64,000 nucleotides of DNA from Craspedostauros australis (taxonomy: Eukaryota; Bacillariophyta; Bacillariophyceae; Mastogloiales; Achnanthaceae): positions 1,612,001-1,676,000 of the forward strand of contig JAMXDE010000008.1 in the NCBI GenBank assembly GCA_026770025.1, given 5' to 3'. Numbering within the stretch: position 1 is the first letter of the stretch; every line of letters starts with the position of its first letter. A program made the position numbers and the translations under genes. The notes beneath the pieces were generated by a model that ran no database searches, was not told the DNA's origin, and was given only the letters and a program-made list of their open reading frames with translations. Below, one piece after another: positions 43,228 to 52,282 of the stretch.

Positions 43228-43607
43228 TGACATTGCGTGGCGTTGAGTTGCGTACGAGTATCATGATAAAGTAGTGTCGTTTTTGCATTTACACTTCATG
43301 GAATAGCATCCTGGAAAAGGTAGTTGTAGCCTGGCTCCATTATATAATACGCACTTGTGGGTTTTGGTTGGTGCGGAGTCGCGTCTGCTGCGAGTTCCGG
43401 CTCTACTTTACATCTAACGCCTGCGATGAGCGTCAACATTCCTATTACATGTTGCTTGCTTGGTTCGGTCCAACGAAGCGACCGAAGTTGGATGAGGCTG
43501 CAAGACTAATACTCGCTGGCATCGACGGCACCTTCGGAAGCCGCAAACGCTGTGTGCGTGCCTGTCCTTGTCCCATCTGACATGCCATATCCATCCCACA
43601 CACATAT
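43228..43607. other. Intergenic between convergent genes
   Basis: 3' regions of the RING gene and of the polyQ membrane-protein gene. No feature recognised. Confidence 0.4.
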
Positions 43608-44239
43608 TCACGACCCCAACCGCCGGTACAACTGCCGCCGCAAGACCTGCGACCCGACCATGCTGGCCACCCAGACCCCGAGCAGGACACCGAGCGAGAG
43701 CTGCCACTGCTGTGCATCGCCGGTGGGTACGGCCGTCGTGTGACCGATCAACAGCAGGACAGTGATCGTTTGCACGCAATCCAAGGAGAACAATCCCGCC
43801 ATGGAGATGACGTCGATCAGTTGCGATCGGCGCGTCGATGTGGAATGGATGAGGACTGCGAAGAGGAGGAAGAAGAAGGAGAGCAGACCGATGCCGACGG
43901 ATAGTTTGGTGACGAAGACGCTGTCGTAGATCGTGGATATGTCGATGTTGCCGTGCTCGTCGCGTTCGGCCTGCAGGATCTTGGCATGGATTTCTTCGAT
44001 GAGATGCTCGAGCATTTCGAGGAACCTGTCGATGAAGCGCTCCATGACGAGGAAGATGATGGAGAAGACGATCAAGGATTCCTTGTCCATGATGGGACGC
44101 GTCAATGCATGCAGGAATGATTTGGTGGAATCCAAGAAGGATGAGATGGTGTCATCCGCGAGTGTCACTGGGACAGAGAAGGAGAAGTGACATCGTCGCG
44201 GACCGCGATGGCGTTGTTCTTCCTGCTCTTCCTCTTGTG

Positions 44240-44285
<46 letters not shown>

Positions 44286-44879
44286 CTGCTGCTGCTGTTG
44301 CTGATGTGGTTGCTCCTGGTGATGTGCGTACCCATGATCAAGTTCAAGTTCAAGCTGCCGTGAGAGTTGTTCCTCCTCTGGTTCTTCTTCCAGCTCTTGA
44401 TGCAGCTGCCGCGGTTGCTGAAGGTGGTCTCCATGTTGTTGCTCATGATCATACTCATACTCATGTTCATGTTCATGTTCATGCTCCTCTTCCTGCGAAT
44501 ACGGATGTGGCTCTTCGCATGGTTCATTCTGTGACTGATATGATTGACAAGATTGGTGCGGGCTGTCCTCTGGTTGTTGCTCTTCGTCCTCTTCTTGCGA
44601 TTGCGATTCTGATTGCTCATACACGCGGTCCTTCATCTGCTTTGTCTGGTCTTGCGGCTGCGTATCATTGTACAGAGCATCCTGTCCGCCCGCTGAAGAA
44701 CAGCTCTGCGACGATGGCATCTCATCATGATCCCTCATATCATCGTCTGATTGTACCGATGTCTGCTCCGATGCGTGTGCTGATGCAGTGATGATCGAAG
44801 ATGCGGGTGATGTCAATGACGACCTCATGGACGATGGCATCGACATGATGGACGGTAGATGGGCATTGCGCAGGCTCAT
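43608..44879 (-). CDS. PolyQ membrane protein of unknown function, about 423 aa
   Basis: Start placed at ATG 44879 (MSLRNAHLPSIMSMPSS). An upstream in-frame extension to 45095 contains a hydrophobic segment that could be a signal peptide, so a longer form is possible. The N-terminal half is Gln/Glu/His-rich, with an uninterrupted Gln run of about 20 near 44240-44310. The C-terminal half has amphipathic SSFLDSTKSFLHALTRPIMD, a membrane helix SLIVFSIIFLVMERFIDRFL, and then SVGIGLLSFFFLLFAVLI, ISMAGLFSLDCVQTITVLLLIG and SLGVLLGVWVASMVG. That makes about four transmembrane segments. Domain unknown; plastid or other endomembrane location possible. Confidence 0.6.
44225..44310. repeat. (TTGCTG)n / (CTG)n microsatellite coding polyQ
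   Basis: About 80 bp of ctg/ttg triplets read as CAG/CAA on the coding (minus) strand inside the membrane-protein gene. Such tracts change length readily. Confidence 0.85.
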
Positions 44880-45532
44880 GGTGTCCTTAATGATCGGTTG
44901 AGTGGAGCATTGGTAGTCAGAAGCCAGTGATGCTGATGCTGATGCCAAGCCCGGCAAAGGAGATGGACGTAAAGAAGACAATGCGATCCAATGCAATAAC
45001 ACTACTAAGTACGATATGATGTGATGTGAATTGCCACGATGCATTCGCAATCGCCAACAATGAGATTGCGACAACGCGACACAGAGGAACAGCACACAGT
45101 GATGCAGTAGTCACATGGAACAACAGCATCAGCGGAAAGCGGCGAGCGAACGAAACGGGTTCTACCACGCCAACTGCGCCACCCAGAACAGAGACACCTG
45201 AATTTAACGTTTTCTTCAACGATGATATCCGTGACACCGTTTACCCGTGAATGGACCACATGGATTCAACAAGCTCGAGGATTCGTCACAACGTCAGTCT
45301 CGCGACGATCCTTTCGCGATGAAATCCATCAACGGCACAAGAGTAGCGGCTGTGGCGCATCTGAACCCACAATGGAACGGCCGCACACATGACATCAACA
45401 ATGGATCGGCACCTCGATCCTCGCACAACCCAATTTGATCATCAATCCATTAGTTGCACCATCCCAAAAGTGCAATCTACGATTCCAAAGAGCAATATTA
45501 TAGTACGCACAAATAATATTCTACAATTCACC
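44880..45532. other. Divergent promoter region
   Basis: Between the polyQ gene (minus) and the DUF1499 gene (plus). No other gene recognised. The open frame before 45533 is leader sequence. Confidence 0.4.
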
Positions 45533-46261
45533 ATGCCGAGCCAAAGATCATCGGCACTCGCCGTGCTCCTGCTGAGCCTCGCCGGCAGCGACGTGACGGC
45601 CTTCCAGACCGCCCAACAGCACAGCCGCCCAACATCGGCGCTCTCCGCACAATCCAACGACCAAATCACGCGCAAGCAATGGATGACAACGGCATTTGGT
45701 CTCGTCACGGCCGCGACCACCATGCCGCAGGCCGCATTCAGCCAAACCTCCATCACCAAATGCAACACGGCGAGCAAGGCACCCTGCGTCTCGACGGCCA
45801 ACGTCAAGAACCTCGAATTCTACCTCCCACCGTGGACCTACGGCGACGACGTCTCGGCCGACCAGGTCATGGCCAAGCTGAAGGCCGCCATCCTCGCGGC
45901 CGACACGACGGCCGACATCCAGCAGCAGGAAGGGTCGGCCTACCTCAGGGTGCAGAACAAGCGCAACGATCTGTTCCAGACCGTCGATGAGACGGAGTTC
46001 GCCATCAACGACGTCGACAAGGTCGTCACGTTCCGGGCCTCGACCATCAACAGCGAGAAGACGGATTTCGGCCTCAACAAGAAACGTCTCACGGAGATTC
46101 GAAAACGCGCGGGGATCTTTGGCATCATGGGCGAAGGCATGAATTCGGCGGATAGCGTGAGTCAGAATGCGCGCGGCAATGGACCGCTCGGGCAGCTCAA
46201 GGCGTTTTATGGTCTACAGAGCGGAGCGGGATTCGAAGATGTGGTGTTGGATAAATACTAG
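45533..46261 (+). CDS. Plastid-targeted DUF1499 family protein, 242 aa
   Basis: ATG 45533 (MPSQRSSALAVLLLSLAG). The signal peptide ends SDVTAFQTAQQ, with Phe directly after Ala, the AxF cleavage motif for import into complex plastids. A second hydrophobic stretch (TRKQWMTTAFGLVTAATTMPQAAF) looks like a thylakoid-lumen signal. The mature domain (about residues 75-205) has KAPCVSTANVKN, a KLKAAILAADT helix and ETEFAINDVDKVVTFRAST, matching DUF1499, a family of plastid and bacterial proteins of unknown function. Location is probably the thylakoid lumen. Codon use is strongly C-ending, which suggests high expression. Biochemical role unknown. Confidence 0.8.
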   Translation: MPSQRSSALAVLLLSLAGSDVTAFQTAQQHSRPTSALSAQSNDQITRKQWMTTAFGLVTAATTMPQAAFSQTSITKCNTASKAPCVSTANVKNLEFYLPPWTYGDDVSADQVMAKLKAAILAADTTADIQQQEGSAYLRVQNKRNDLFQTVDETEFAINDVDKVVTFRASTINSEKTDFGLNKKRLTEIRKRAGIFGIMGEGMNSADSVSQNARGNGPLGQLKAFYGLQSGAGFEDVVLDKY

Positions 46262-46829
46262 AGTATCTGTAGAACGCAGTGAAGCGAAGGAAAGCGAAAG
46301 ACATGTGCTAGGTAGTATTGTCTCAGGCAAAGCCAGCCAAGTCGGGTATTGAACTCGACTCTTCCAGAGTCTTCGAGAGCGTTCCGGCAAACACTTCATC
46401 ATGGTGCAATGAGGTATGCTCCAAGGTATCATGTCATCGGTCGTACTACGAGCTTGCAGCGCAGAAATAACCACACAAGGAGAGAGAGACGATGGAGACA
46501 CCGCATGGATCGATGTACTATTCGTCACTCTAGTTTTGGGTAGATGTGTTCTGGTCGTCGTACGATGACGTGTTGGTTGTTCCCTTGCCTTGTCAGCGTC
46601 GGTGTTTTGAAGAAATCGTGATTGCAGTCGCGGGCACGACTGCGTCACAACACATCATGGTTGTGCACAACGCGCGCAAAGATCCGTTGCCGACCAAACA
46701 CACCAACGATCCATCGCTCCACAAAACAAAGTTGGCATCCGATTGCCAAGCCGAGCAGAGTGTTATACTCTTCTCCTTTACAAACGATTATATTACACTG
46801 ATCACTCCCAAGACTACGCTAGCACCAAC
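46262..46829. other. Intergenic between two plastid-protein genes
   Basis: No gene recognised. Contains an inverted gactct/agagtc pair near 46358-46373, probably part of 3' UTR structure. Confidence 0.4.
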
Positions 46830-47512
46830 ATGAGATCCACACACACCTCTTTCGCTTTCGCCATCGGCATGATGCTGTGCCTCAACAGCGTCGCGGTGCA
46901 TGGCTTCGTCCCGCCAAGTCCGACGGCGACTCGCGTGTTGCAGCCGCAGCAATCCGCATCCACATTGCGCATGATAGATGCCAATGGTCTTGTCGAGACC
47001 ACCACATCCCTCGTCACAACCAGCAACCTTCTGTTGGCGGAGACCGAAGCATGGGTGCAGCCATTGTCCTGGGTCATGGGACCCACGTTGAATTTCCTTT
47101 CCTTCGCGATGGTACGTTGAGGTTGGAGCTGCGTACGGAAGGCCTTGCCCAATGTTCCCTATTCCAAGCATGCGGATTCTCACTTGCACAACCGTCGTCT
47201 TGCTCACAAATCTCCACGTATCCTTCTTCCACAATCACCTGCTCTGCTGTTCCACTCTGCCCACCCCCCTCTCGCATCCAGCTCTGCCGCGTCGTCGCAT
47301 CATGGTACCCCAGCACGAATCTCAACAAGGTGCCGTGGGTCTTCATTGCGTGGCCGACAGAACCACTGCTGCGAATAGCCAAGGGGTCCATCCCACCAGC
47401 CTTCGGAGTTGACATCACGCCGGTCTTTTGGCTTGCCATCTTCACCTTCATCAACGAGATCTTGTTGGGACAGCAGGGATTGCTCACGATGAAGATCAAG
47501 TACGGCATTTGA
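46830..47512 (+). CDS. Plastid YGGT-family (CCB3/YlmG-like) membrane protein, 170 aa
   Basis: Exons 46830-47111 and 47282-47512, with a 170-nt intron (donor GTACGT, acceptor CCAG). The signal peptide MRSTHTSFAFAIGMMLCLNSVAVHG is followed by FVPPSPTATR, a plastid import signature with Phe at the cleavage site. The mature domain spans the intron. Exon 1 ends SWVMGPTLNFLSFAM; exon 2 reads LCRVVASWYPSTNLNKVPWV, WPTEPLLRIAKGSIPPAFGVDITPVFWLA and INEILLGQQGLL. This is the two-helix YGGT fold with its WP-EPLLR signature. In plants and algae CCB3 and YlmG proteins act in cytochrome b6 haem attachment or nucleoid distribution. Which role applies here is uncertain. Confidence 0.85.
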
Positions 47513-48034
47513 GGTGTGGAGTATCAGGCGCAAGCAGTAGTATCGTGCTTGAGCGTCATGGTTGAGTACTCTCTTGGTACGATGTGCAGTTCCATCTCTC
47601 GTTGAGATGCTGTACAATACAATGCAGCTCATGGACCGAACCGTGTGAAAGAACGAATCAATGCGGTGACCTGTAGGCATTTTCGGCGTGCCAACACACG
47701 GCGCAGACATGACAACTGCTTCTGCGACTTCATCGGGCCCAATCGAAAGGATAGCGCAGATCAGATGAAGGAGGTGGGATCGTCAGGCCGCGCACGCAAA
47801 AGCAATAAACGACGACAACAACGACATACCAAAGGTGTAGTCCACATTGTAGTACTCCGACTAATTCAGTTAATCCTCGATCCGTCTCGTTCCATCCAGT
47901 GCACAACTATGTGCTCCGCCACAATCACTTGTTTACGCCCCACCGCAGAGTTCCGATGCTTTGTGTACTGTGCGCCCGCCTACTCGCAATGTGATATTTC
48001 GACGGCCTCTCTCTCTCTCTCTCTCTCTCTGTGT
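47513..48034. other. Intergenic between convergent genes
   Basis: 3' ends of the YGGT and CRAL-TRIO genes. A (CT)n run at about 48008-48032 sits next to the CRAL-TRIO stop. No gene recognised. Confidence 0.45.
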
Positions 48035-49519
48035 CTAGCCAGCTCTAGGCTTCGCTCGTCTCGATTTGTTGCGAAACGTCATCGCCACCTTCTCCCGGGC
48101 CGCCGTGTCCGACACCTCCATCCACCAATCCCCGGATGGATCGCGCTTTAGGAATCGACCGCCATTGGCCCGGATGATCTGCACTACCTCATGGGTGATC
48201 TTCGTCTTTTGCGTGCGGTTGGCGGCATTCAAGTGCCGTTCTTGATACGTCGCCACGATCTCGGTCAATTTCACATTACCCATGTAGCTCTGATACGGCC
48301 ATCCTCGGCCCAGCACGATATCGTTCGGCCCGGGCCGTTGGATACAATCCTCGGGCTGCGAAGGGTCCTTCGCGCGCAAGTTGGCATCATCTCGCATCAT
48401 GCATTCCTCCATGTGCTGCCGGATAGCATCCTCCTTGGATTGCCCGTTGACATCGAACGGTAGATCCTCGGGACGGATCCCGTAGGCCGCCAGCTCGTAG
48501 ATGCATTCCATCGTCGAACCGAAATGCGTCTTGGTGCGCAACCTCAACGCCTTGGGCATCGCCGCCTGCAGCACGGAGAATATGGGGCGCACGCGCACAT
48601 CCTCGAAGAAGAAATGGACGCCGGCAAACCGGATCGGCATGATGTTCAAGATGTCCCATTTGGCCACACCGGCGCCTTCGTAAAACTTGGTCCTCATGGC
48701 ATGAATCGTCATGGCGACCACCACGATGCCGCGTCGTTGCTGCTCAGGGCTGTACGTGATGTTTTCGTTGAGGTACCACAGGGCCTGCACGTGCGACTTG
48801 ACGGATCGGTACCGCCAGTTGGCGTAGACATCGAAGATGATGACGCGGCCGGACCGATCGGCCGTGGTTTCGTACATCTGCTGCGCACCGTTTTTCAGGG
48901 ATTCGTGGGCGTCGGGGGGCAGATCGCTCAGCACGATAGGTGCCACCAACTTTTCCTCTCCGAACAGAATCAGCTTCGTCTTGAAATACTTGAAGATCTT
49001 GTTCGCCGCCGCCGGCACGTCCCATTCCGTGGAGCGCAGGAACTGCAAACGCCTCTGTTCGTCTTTGACGTACCGTGGCGATAAGAACTGCGCGCGGTCG
49101 TAGACATCCTTGCGTCGCGCTGATTTGATGTAGGCGTCCAGCTCCTGCAACCGCGCCGCCACCATCTCTGGCGTTTCCTCGATTTGCGGCGACACGCCGT
49201 GCACATCTTCGTAGACGCGTTCGCGTTCCATCAGGCTCAAGGATTTGAAATCATCCGCAGTTACCTGCTCACCGTGCGTGAGAGATGCCGTTGAGTCCAC
49301 GGTGGCATCGCGCTTGGAGAAGCCTGGGATACATCCATCGCAGCACATGGATTTGTTGCCGATGGCGCAGATCTGGGATGGTGAGGATGAAGTCGAAGTC
49401 GAAGTCGAAGACAACGGTGATGCTGCGCGGTTGGGTTCTTCGGCGAGAGTCCCGATTTTGTTCGGAGGGGAATGCGGCTTCGTCCATTCTGCATCGCTGT
49501 CGTCCCACTGTCGTTTCAT
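48035..49519 (-). CDS. CRAL-TRIO (Sec14-like) and DUF6824 protein, 494 aa
   Basis: ATG 49519. An N-terminal low-complexity and Cys-containing region (CCDGCIP) precedes the CRAL-TRIO N-lobe (about residues 100-180: LSLMERERVYEDVHGV, RYVKDEQRRLQFLRSTEWDV). The lipid-binding lobe (about 190-355) includes GRVIIFDVYANW, GIVVVAMTIHAMR and MPIRFAGVHFFFEDVRVRPI. The C-terminal DUF6824 (about 405-494) has NDIVLGRGWPYQSYMGNVKL, KTKITHEVVQIIRANGGRFL and WWMEVSDTAAREKVAMTFRNK. CRAL-TRIO domains carry phosphoinositides, retinoids or tocopherols between membranes. DUF6824 is an expanded diatom domain of unknown role. Probably a cytosolic or nuclear lipid-responsive protein. Confidence 0.85.
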   Translation of the reverse strand: MKRQWDDSDAEWTKPHSPPNKIGTLAEEPNRAASPLSSTSTSTSSSPSQICAIGNKSMCCDGCIPGFSKRDATVDSTASLTHGEQVTADDFKSLSLMERERVYEDVHGVSPQIEETPEMVAARLQELDAYIKSARRKDVYDRAQFLSPRYVKDEQRRLQFLRSTEWDVPAAANKIFKYFKTKLILFGEEKLVAPIVLSDLPPDAHESLKNGAQQMYETTADRSGRVIIFDVYANWRYRSVKSHVQALWYLNENITYSPEQQRRGIVVVAMTIHAMRTKFYEGAGVAKWDILNIMPIRFAGVHFFFEDVRVRPIFSVLQAAMPKALRLRTKTHFGSTMECIYELAAYGIRPEDLPFDVNGQSKEDAIRQHMEECMMRDDANLRAKDPSQPEDCIQRPGPNDIVLGRGWPYQSYMGNVKLTEIVATYQERHLNAANRTQKTKITHEVVQIIRANGGRFLKRDPSGDWWMEVSDTAAREKVAMTFRNKSRRAKPRAG

Positions 49520-50095
49520 TGTGTGTACTGCTGTGAGTGATGGAGTAGGAGTAGAGAGTGTTTGGTTGGTTTGGTTTGGTTTGGTTTTGTGGGTTGTTGC
49601 TGGTTGCTGTTGATGCTGTCGATAATGCCGGCATCAACACTGATGTCTGTTTTGATGCGCCGATGCTGTTATGACTCTCCAACCAAGGAAGAGGTGGCTC
49701 GACGAAACTGTTTTGCCGCTCCGGTATTACCGAGAATGTCAATCCTTGCCAAGTCGATCAGCGGGGACCGACTTTGGGAGAAAGGATGCTCGTCTCCGTC
49801 GATGAAACAGTGATTGGTTACGCGCTATTGATGCAGACGCTCACAACTGATGCTCTTGGGTCGAGCTCGGATGTCGAGGAATGTGAATCAAGTATAGTGG
49901 TACAAGGTGCGAGTACGAGCGCGAGTATGGCATGAAAGTGCAGCCGACAGAACACAACATGAGAATGGTATCTTGTAGACTACTTGATGCGCGCTGTTAG
50001 TGCCTTCGCAGACGTTTTGGTTATGTTCTCTTGTTGCGACAAGAAATGATGGCTCCCAGAACGTCAAAGAGTACTCCGCAGGATCGATGTCGCAG
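49520..50095. other. Intergenic, left flank of the copia element
   Basis: Promoter of the CRAL-TRIO gene (ggtttggtttggtttggttt run at about 49564-49587). No gene recognised. Confidence 0.4.
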
Positions 50096-50271
50096 CAAAC
50101 CGGGATATGTATGAAACCGTTGAAACGGCGTTACACGATAGACGCCACTACCAATCATGGACAACACAGCAATGAGACAACAGCACTGACGCATACGACA
50201 TCGATAAGACTCATAATCTGCATCTTTACTCTTTTTCACTCTAAATCAGTTTCACGTGTGTCGTAACTTGG
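50096..50271 (+). repeat. Left LTR, 176 bp
   Basis: Starts caaaccgggatatgtatgaa and ends gtgtgtcgtaacttgg. Identical to 56321-56496. It lacks the usual TG...CA termini. The TGG at its very end may be the first bases of the primer-binding site. Confidence 0.9.
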
Positions 50272-50752
50272 TTTATCATTCTCATCCGCTCATGCGGGCA
50301 TGTGCGAGCGTGCAGGGACCGCCTGAAGAGGCGACGATAATACTGGAACCCCGCTCCGAGGGTGGACCGTCACCAAGCCGGCACTGCTTGTACTGTGCTG
50401 CATCCTCTTTGACCATGGTGTGCTGATGCAGAGTGACCGGCATCAGCGGGATGCAATCTCACCGTTCGCATTGCGAGGTGTTGATGACACCGGTGGACGC
50501 ACCGACCGTAGGTCACACGGGAATCCCTACTGAGACACACGCTGTTGTCAGCGGAAAGACTGTGTGCCTTATTGCCCGGTCTGTGCTTCTCATCGCGGAT
50601 CGACACCGTGAAAACACACGTTGAAACGCTTTTTCACGTCGAAAACACACCATGTCCCAGTGTGATTTTCTTGACAACACAATCTCCCTCTCCCTTCACT
50701 ACTTCTCTCTCTCTCATCATCATCAACAACACTATACACAAACATCAACAGC

Positions 50753-52246
50753 ATGGCAGCCGCTGCAAACCCCAACGTCAACGAGATACGTGACTATTGC
50801 AAGAACGTACTCAACTTTCCTGACGATGACATCGCTGACGCTTTAGAGGATCAGGGTCTCACGAAGTTCGACGACTTTCTCTCCATCGATGACAAAGGCG
50901 TTACTGATTTGTGCAAGCGCATCTGCGATGGTAGTGGCTTCATCGAAAACCCAGCATACAAGGCAGGCGCCAAGGGCAACATACCACCACAAGTCAAGGA
51001 TCCCGGGGTCACCGTTGGCTGGATCCACGAGACCAAGCTCCGTCAGCTCCGTTACATTCGCTTTCACTTCAAACGCATCCAACGTCCATTCACAGCAGCA
51101 GAGGCACCAATGGATCGTCTTGTTGCTTTATGGGAGCTCTTCTTGGAGGAACAGCGTATCAAGAAAGAGACAGAGTTGGACATGCCAGAACGGCTGGTCA
51201 AAGTGGACCGAGTCCGTGATAGTCTCGAGGACATCCAGAACTACTTGGAAAACACGCATGGTGCACTCGATACCCCTCTCTCCTACGTGATCCGTGAAGA
51301 TACGCGTAAACCCGAAGACCGTACGCCTCCAATCAACACCGGATTTGGTGTGCCCACCATGAAGGAGGAACTCATTGACCGAGCCATCCACGAAGGCATC
51401 CGCTACGACGCTGACAATGCCAAAGTGTGGCAGGTGGTTCGTCATGTCACTCACGGCGGACCTGCGTGGGCTTGGGTCCAAGGCTATGAACGCGCACGCA
51501 ACGGTCGTGCGGCATTCATCGCTCTCAAGGAACACTATCATGGCGACTCTTTTCAGGCGCGCACCAAGGCAGCAGCATCCAAGACGATTGCAACCAGCTT
51601 CTATGACGGCAAGTCACGTCAGTTCTCATTCGAACGATATGCACAGATCATGAAAGGTGCATTCGAAGACATGGCGCGATGCGGTGAACCACTCGTGAAC
51701 GCGGCAAAAGTGCGCCACTTCCTCGATGGTATCCGTGATTCCCGTCTCGACAGCGCATGTGTTGCTATCAAGATCAACGAAGCTCTTCGCGAAGACCTAC
51801 CGGGGGCCATCAACGTCCTGAGCGAAGTCATTGACCATAAACAGATCGCGTCACCCAGACGCTCCATTGGCTCGATGGATCGCGGCAAGGGCGGTCGTGG
51901 CAACCGCAACGGAACACCAAGCAAGGGTGGCCGCGGAGGCCAAGGCAAACCCAAGAAATACGACCCGAACATGGTCATCACCGATCGTCATTACTCACCA
52001 GACGAATGGTCGGTCATGTCGTCCGCACAGAAGACCAAAGCACTTGAGATGCGTGCTGAACGAGACAAGCGCCGTGGGGTCATGTCGGTTGGCAGAAACA
52101 CGCCATCGAAACGTCCTCATGAAGAGACCGATGGGCACTATGGGCCACATGATGCGACCAACCAAGACAGCGGTCAAGCTGGCGCTAACAATCAGGCTGG
52201 AATCGGCAGCATGGCCACCCGTCGCAACCAACAAGGACGTTCCTGA
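50753..52246 (+). CDS. gag: Copia Gag polyprotein, 497 aa
   Basis: ATG 50753, stop UGA at 52244-52246. An N-terminal helical region (FPDDDIADALEDQGLTKFDDFLSIDD) is followed by a capsid-like helical part (about residues 85-360). A Gly/Arg/Lys-rich nucleic-acid-binding region comes next (GKGGRGNRN, GGRGGQGKPKK, about 375-400). No CCHC zinc knuckle is present, unlike most copia Gags, so RNA binding probably uses the basic Gly-rich region. It forms virus-like particles that package element RNA. Pol follows in the same frame 12 codons after the stop. Confidence 0.88.
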   Translation: MAAAANPNVNEIRDYCKNVLNFPDDDIADALEDQGLTKFDDFLSIDDKGVTDLCKRICDGSGFIENPAYKAGAKGNIPPQVKDPGVTVGWIHETKLRQLRYIRFHFKRIQRPFTAAEAPMDRLVALWELFLEEQRIKKETELDMPERLVKVDRVRDSLEDIQNYLENTHGALDTPLSYVIREDTRKPEDRTPPINTGFGVPTMKEELIDRAIHEGIRYDADNAKVWQVVRHVTHGGPAWAWVQGYERARNGRAAFIALKEHYHGDSFQARTKAAASKTIATSFYDGKSRQFSFERYAQIMKGAFEDMARCGEPLVNAAKVRHFLDGIRDSRLDSACVAIKINEALREDLPGAINVLSEVIDHKQIASPRRSIGSMDRGKGGRGNRNGTPSKGGRGGQGKPKKYDPNMVITDRHYSPDEWSVMSSAQKTKALEMRAERDKRRGVMSVGRNTPSKRPHEETDGHYGPHDATNQDSGQAGANNQAGIGSMATRRNQQGRS

Positions 52247-52282
52247 CCACAAAGTCGCACTCGGCGGGTCACGTCCGTCAGC

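Noticed and set aside
46320-46400. Possible tRNA-like T-arm (gagttcaata) on the minus strand
   Set aside because: Only four of five T-stem pairs form and no acceptor, D or anticodon stem fits around it.
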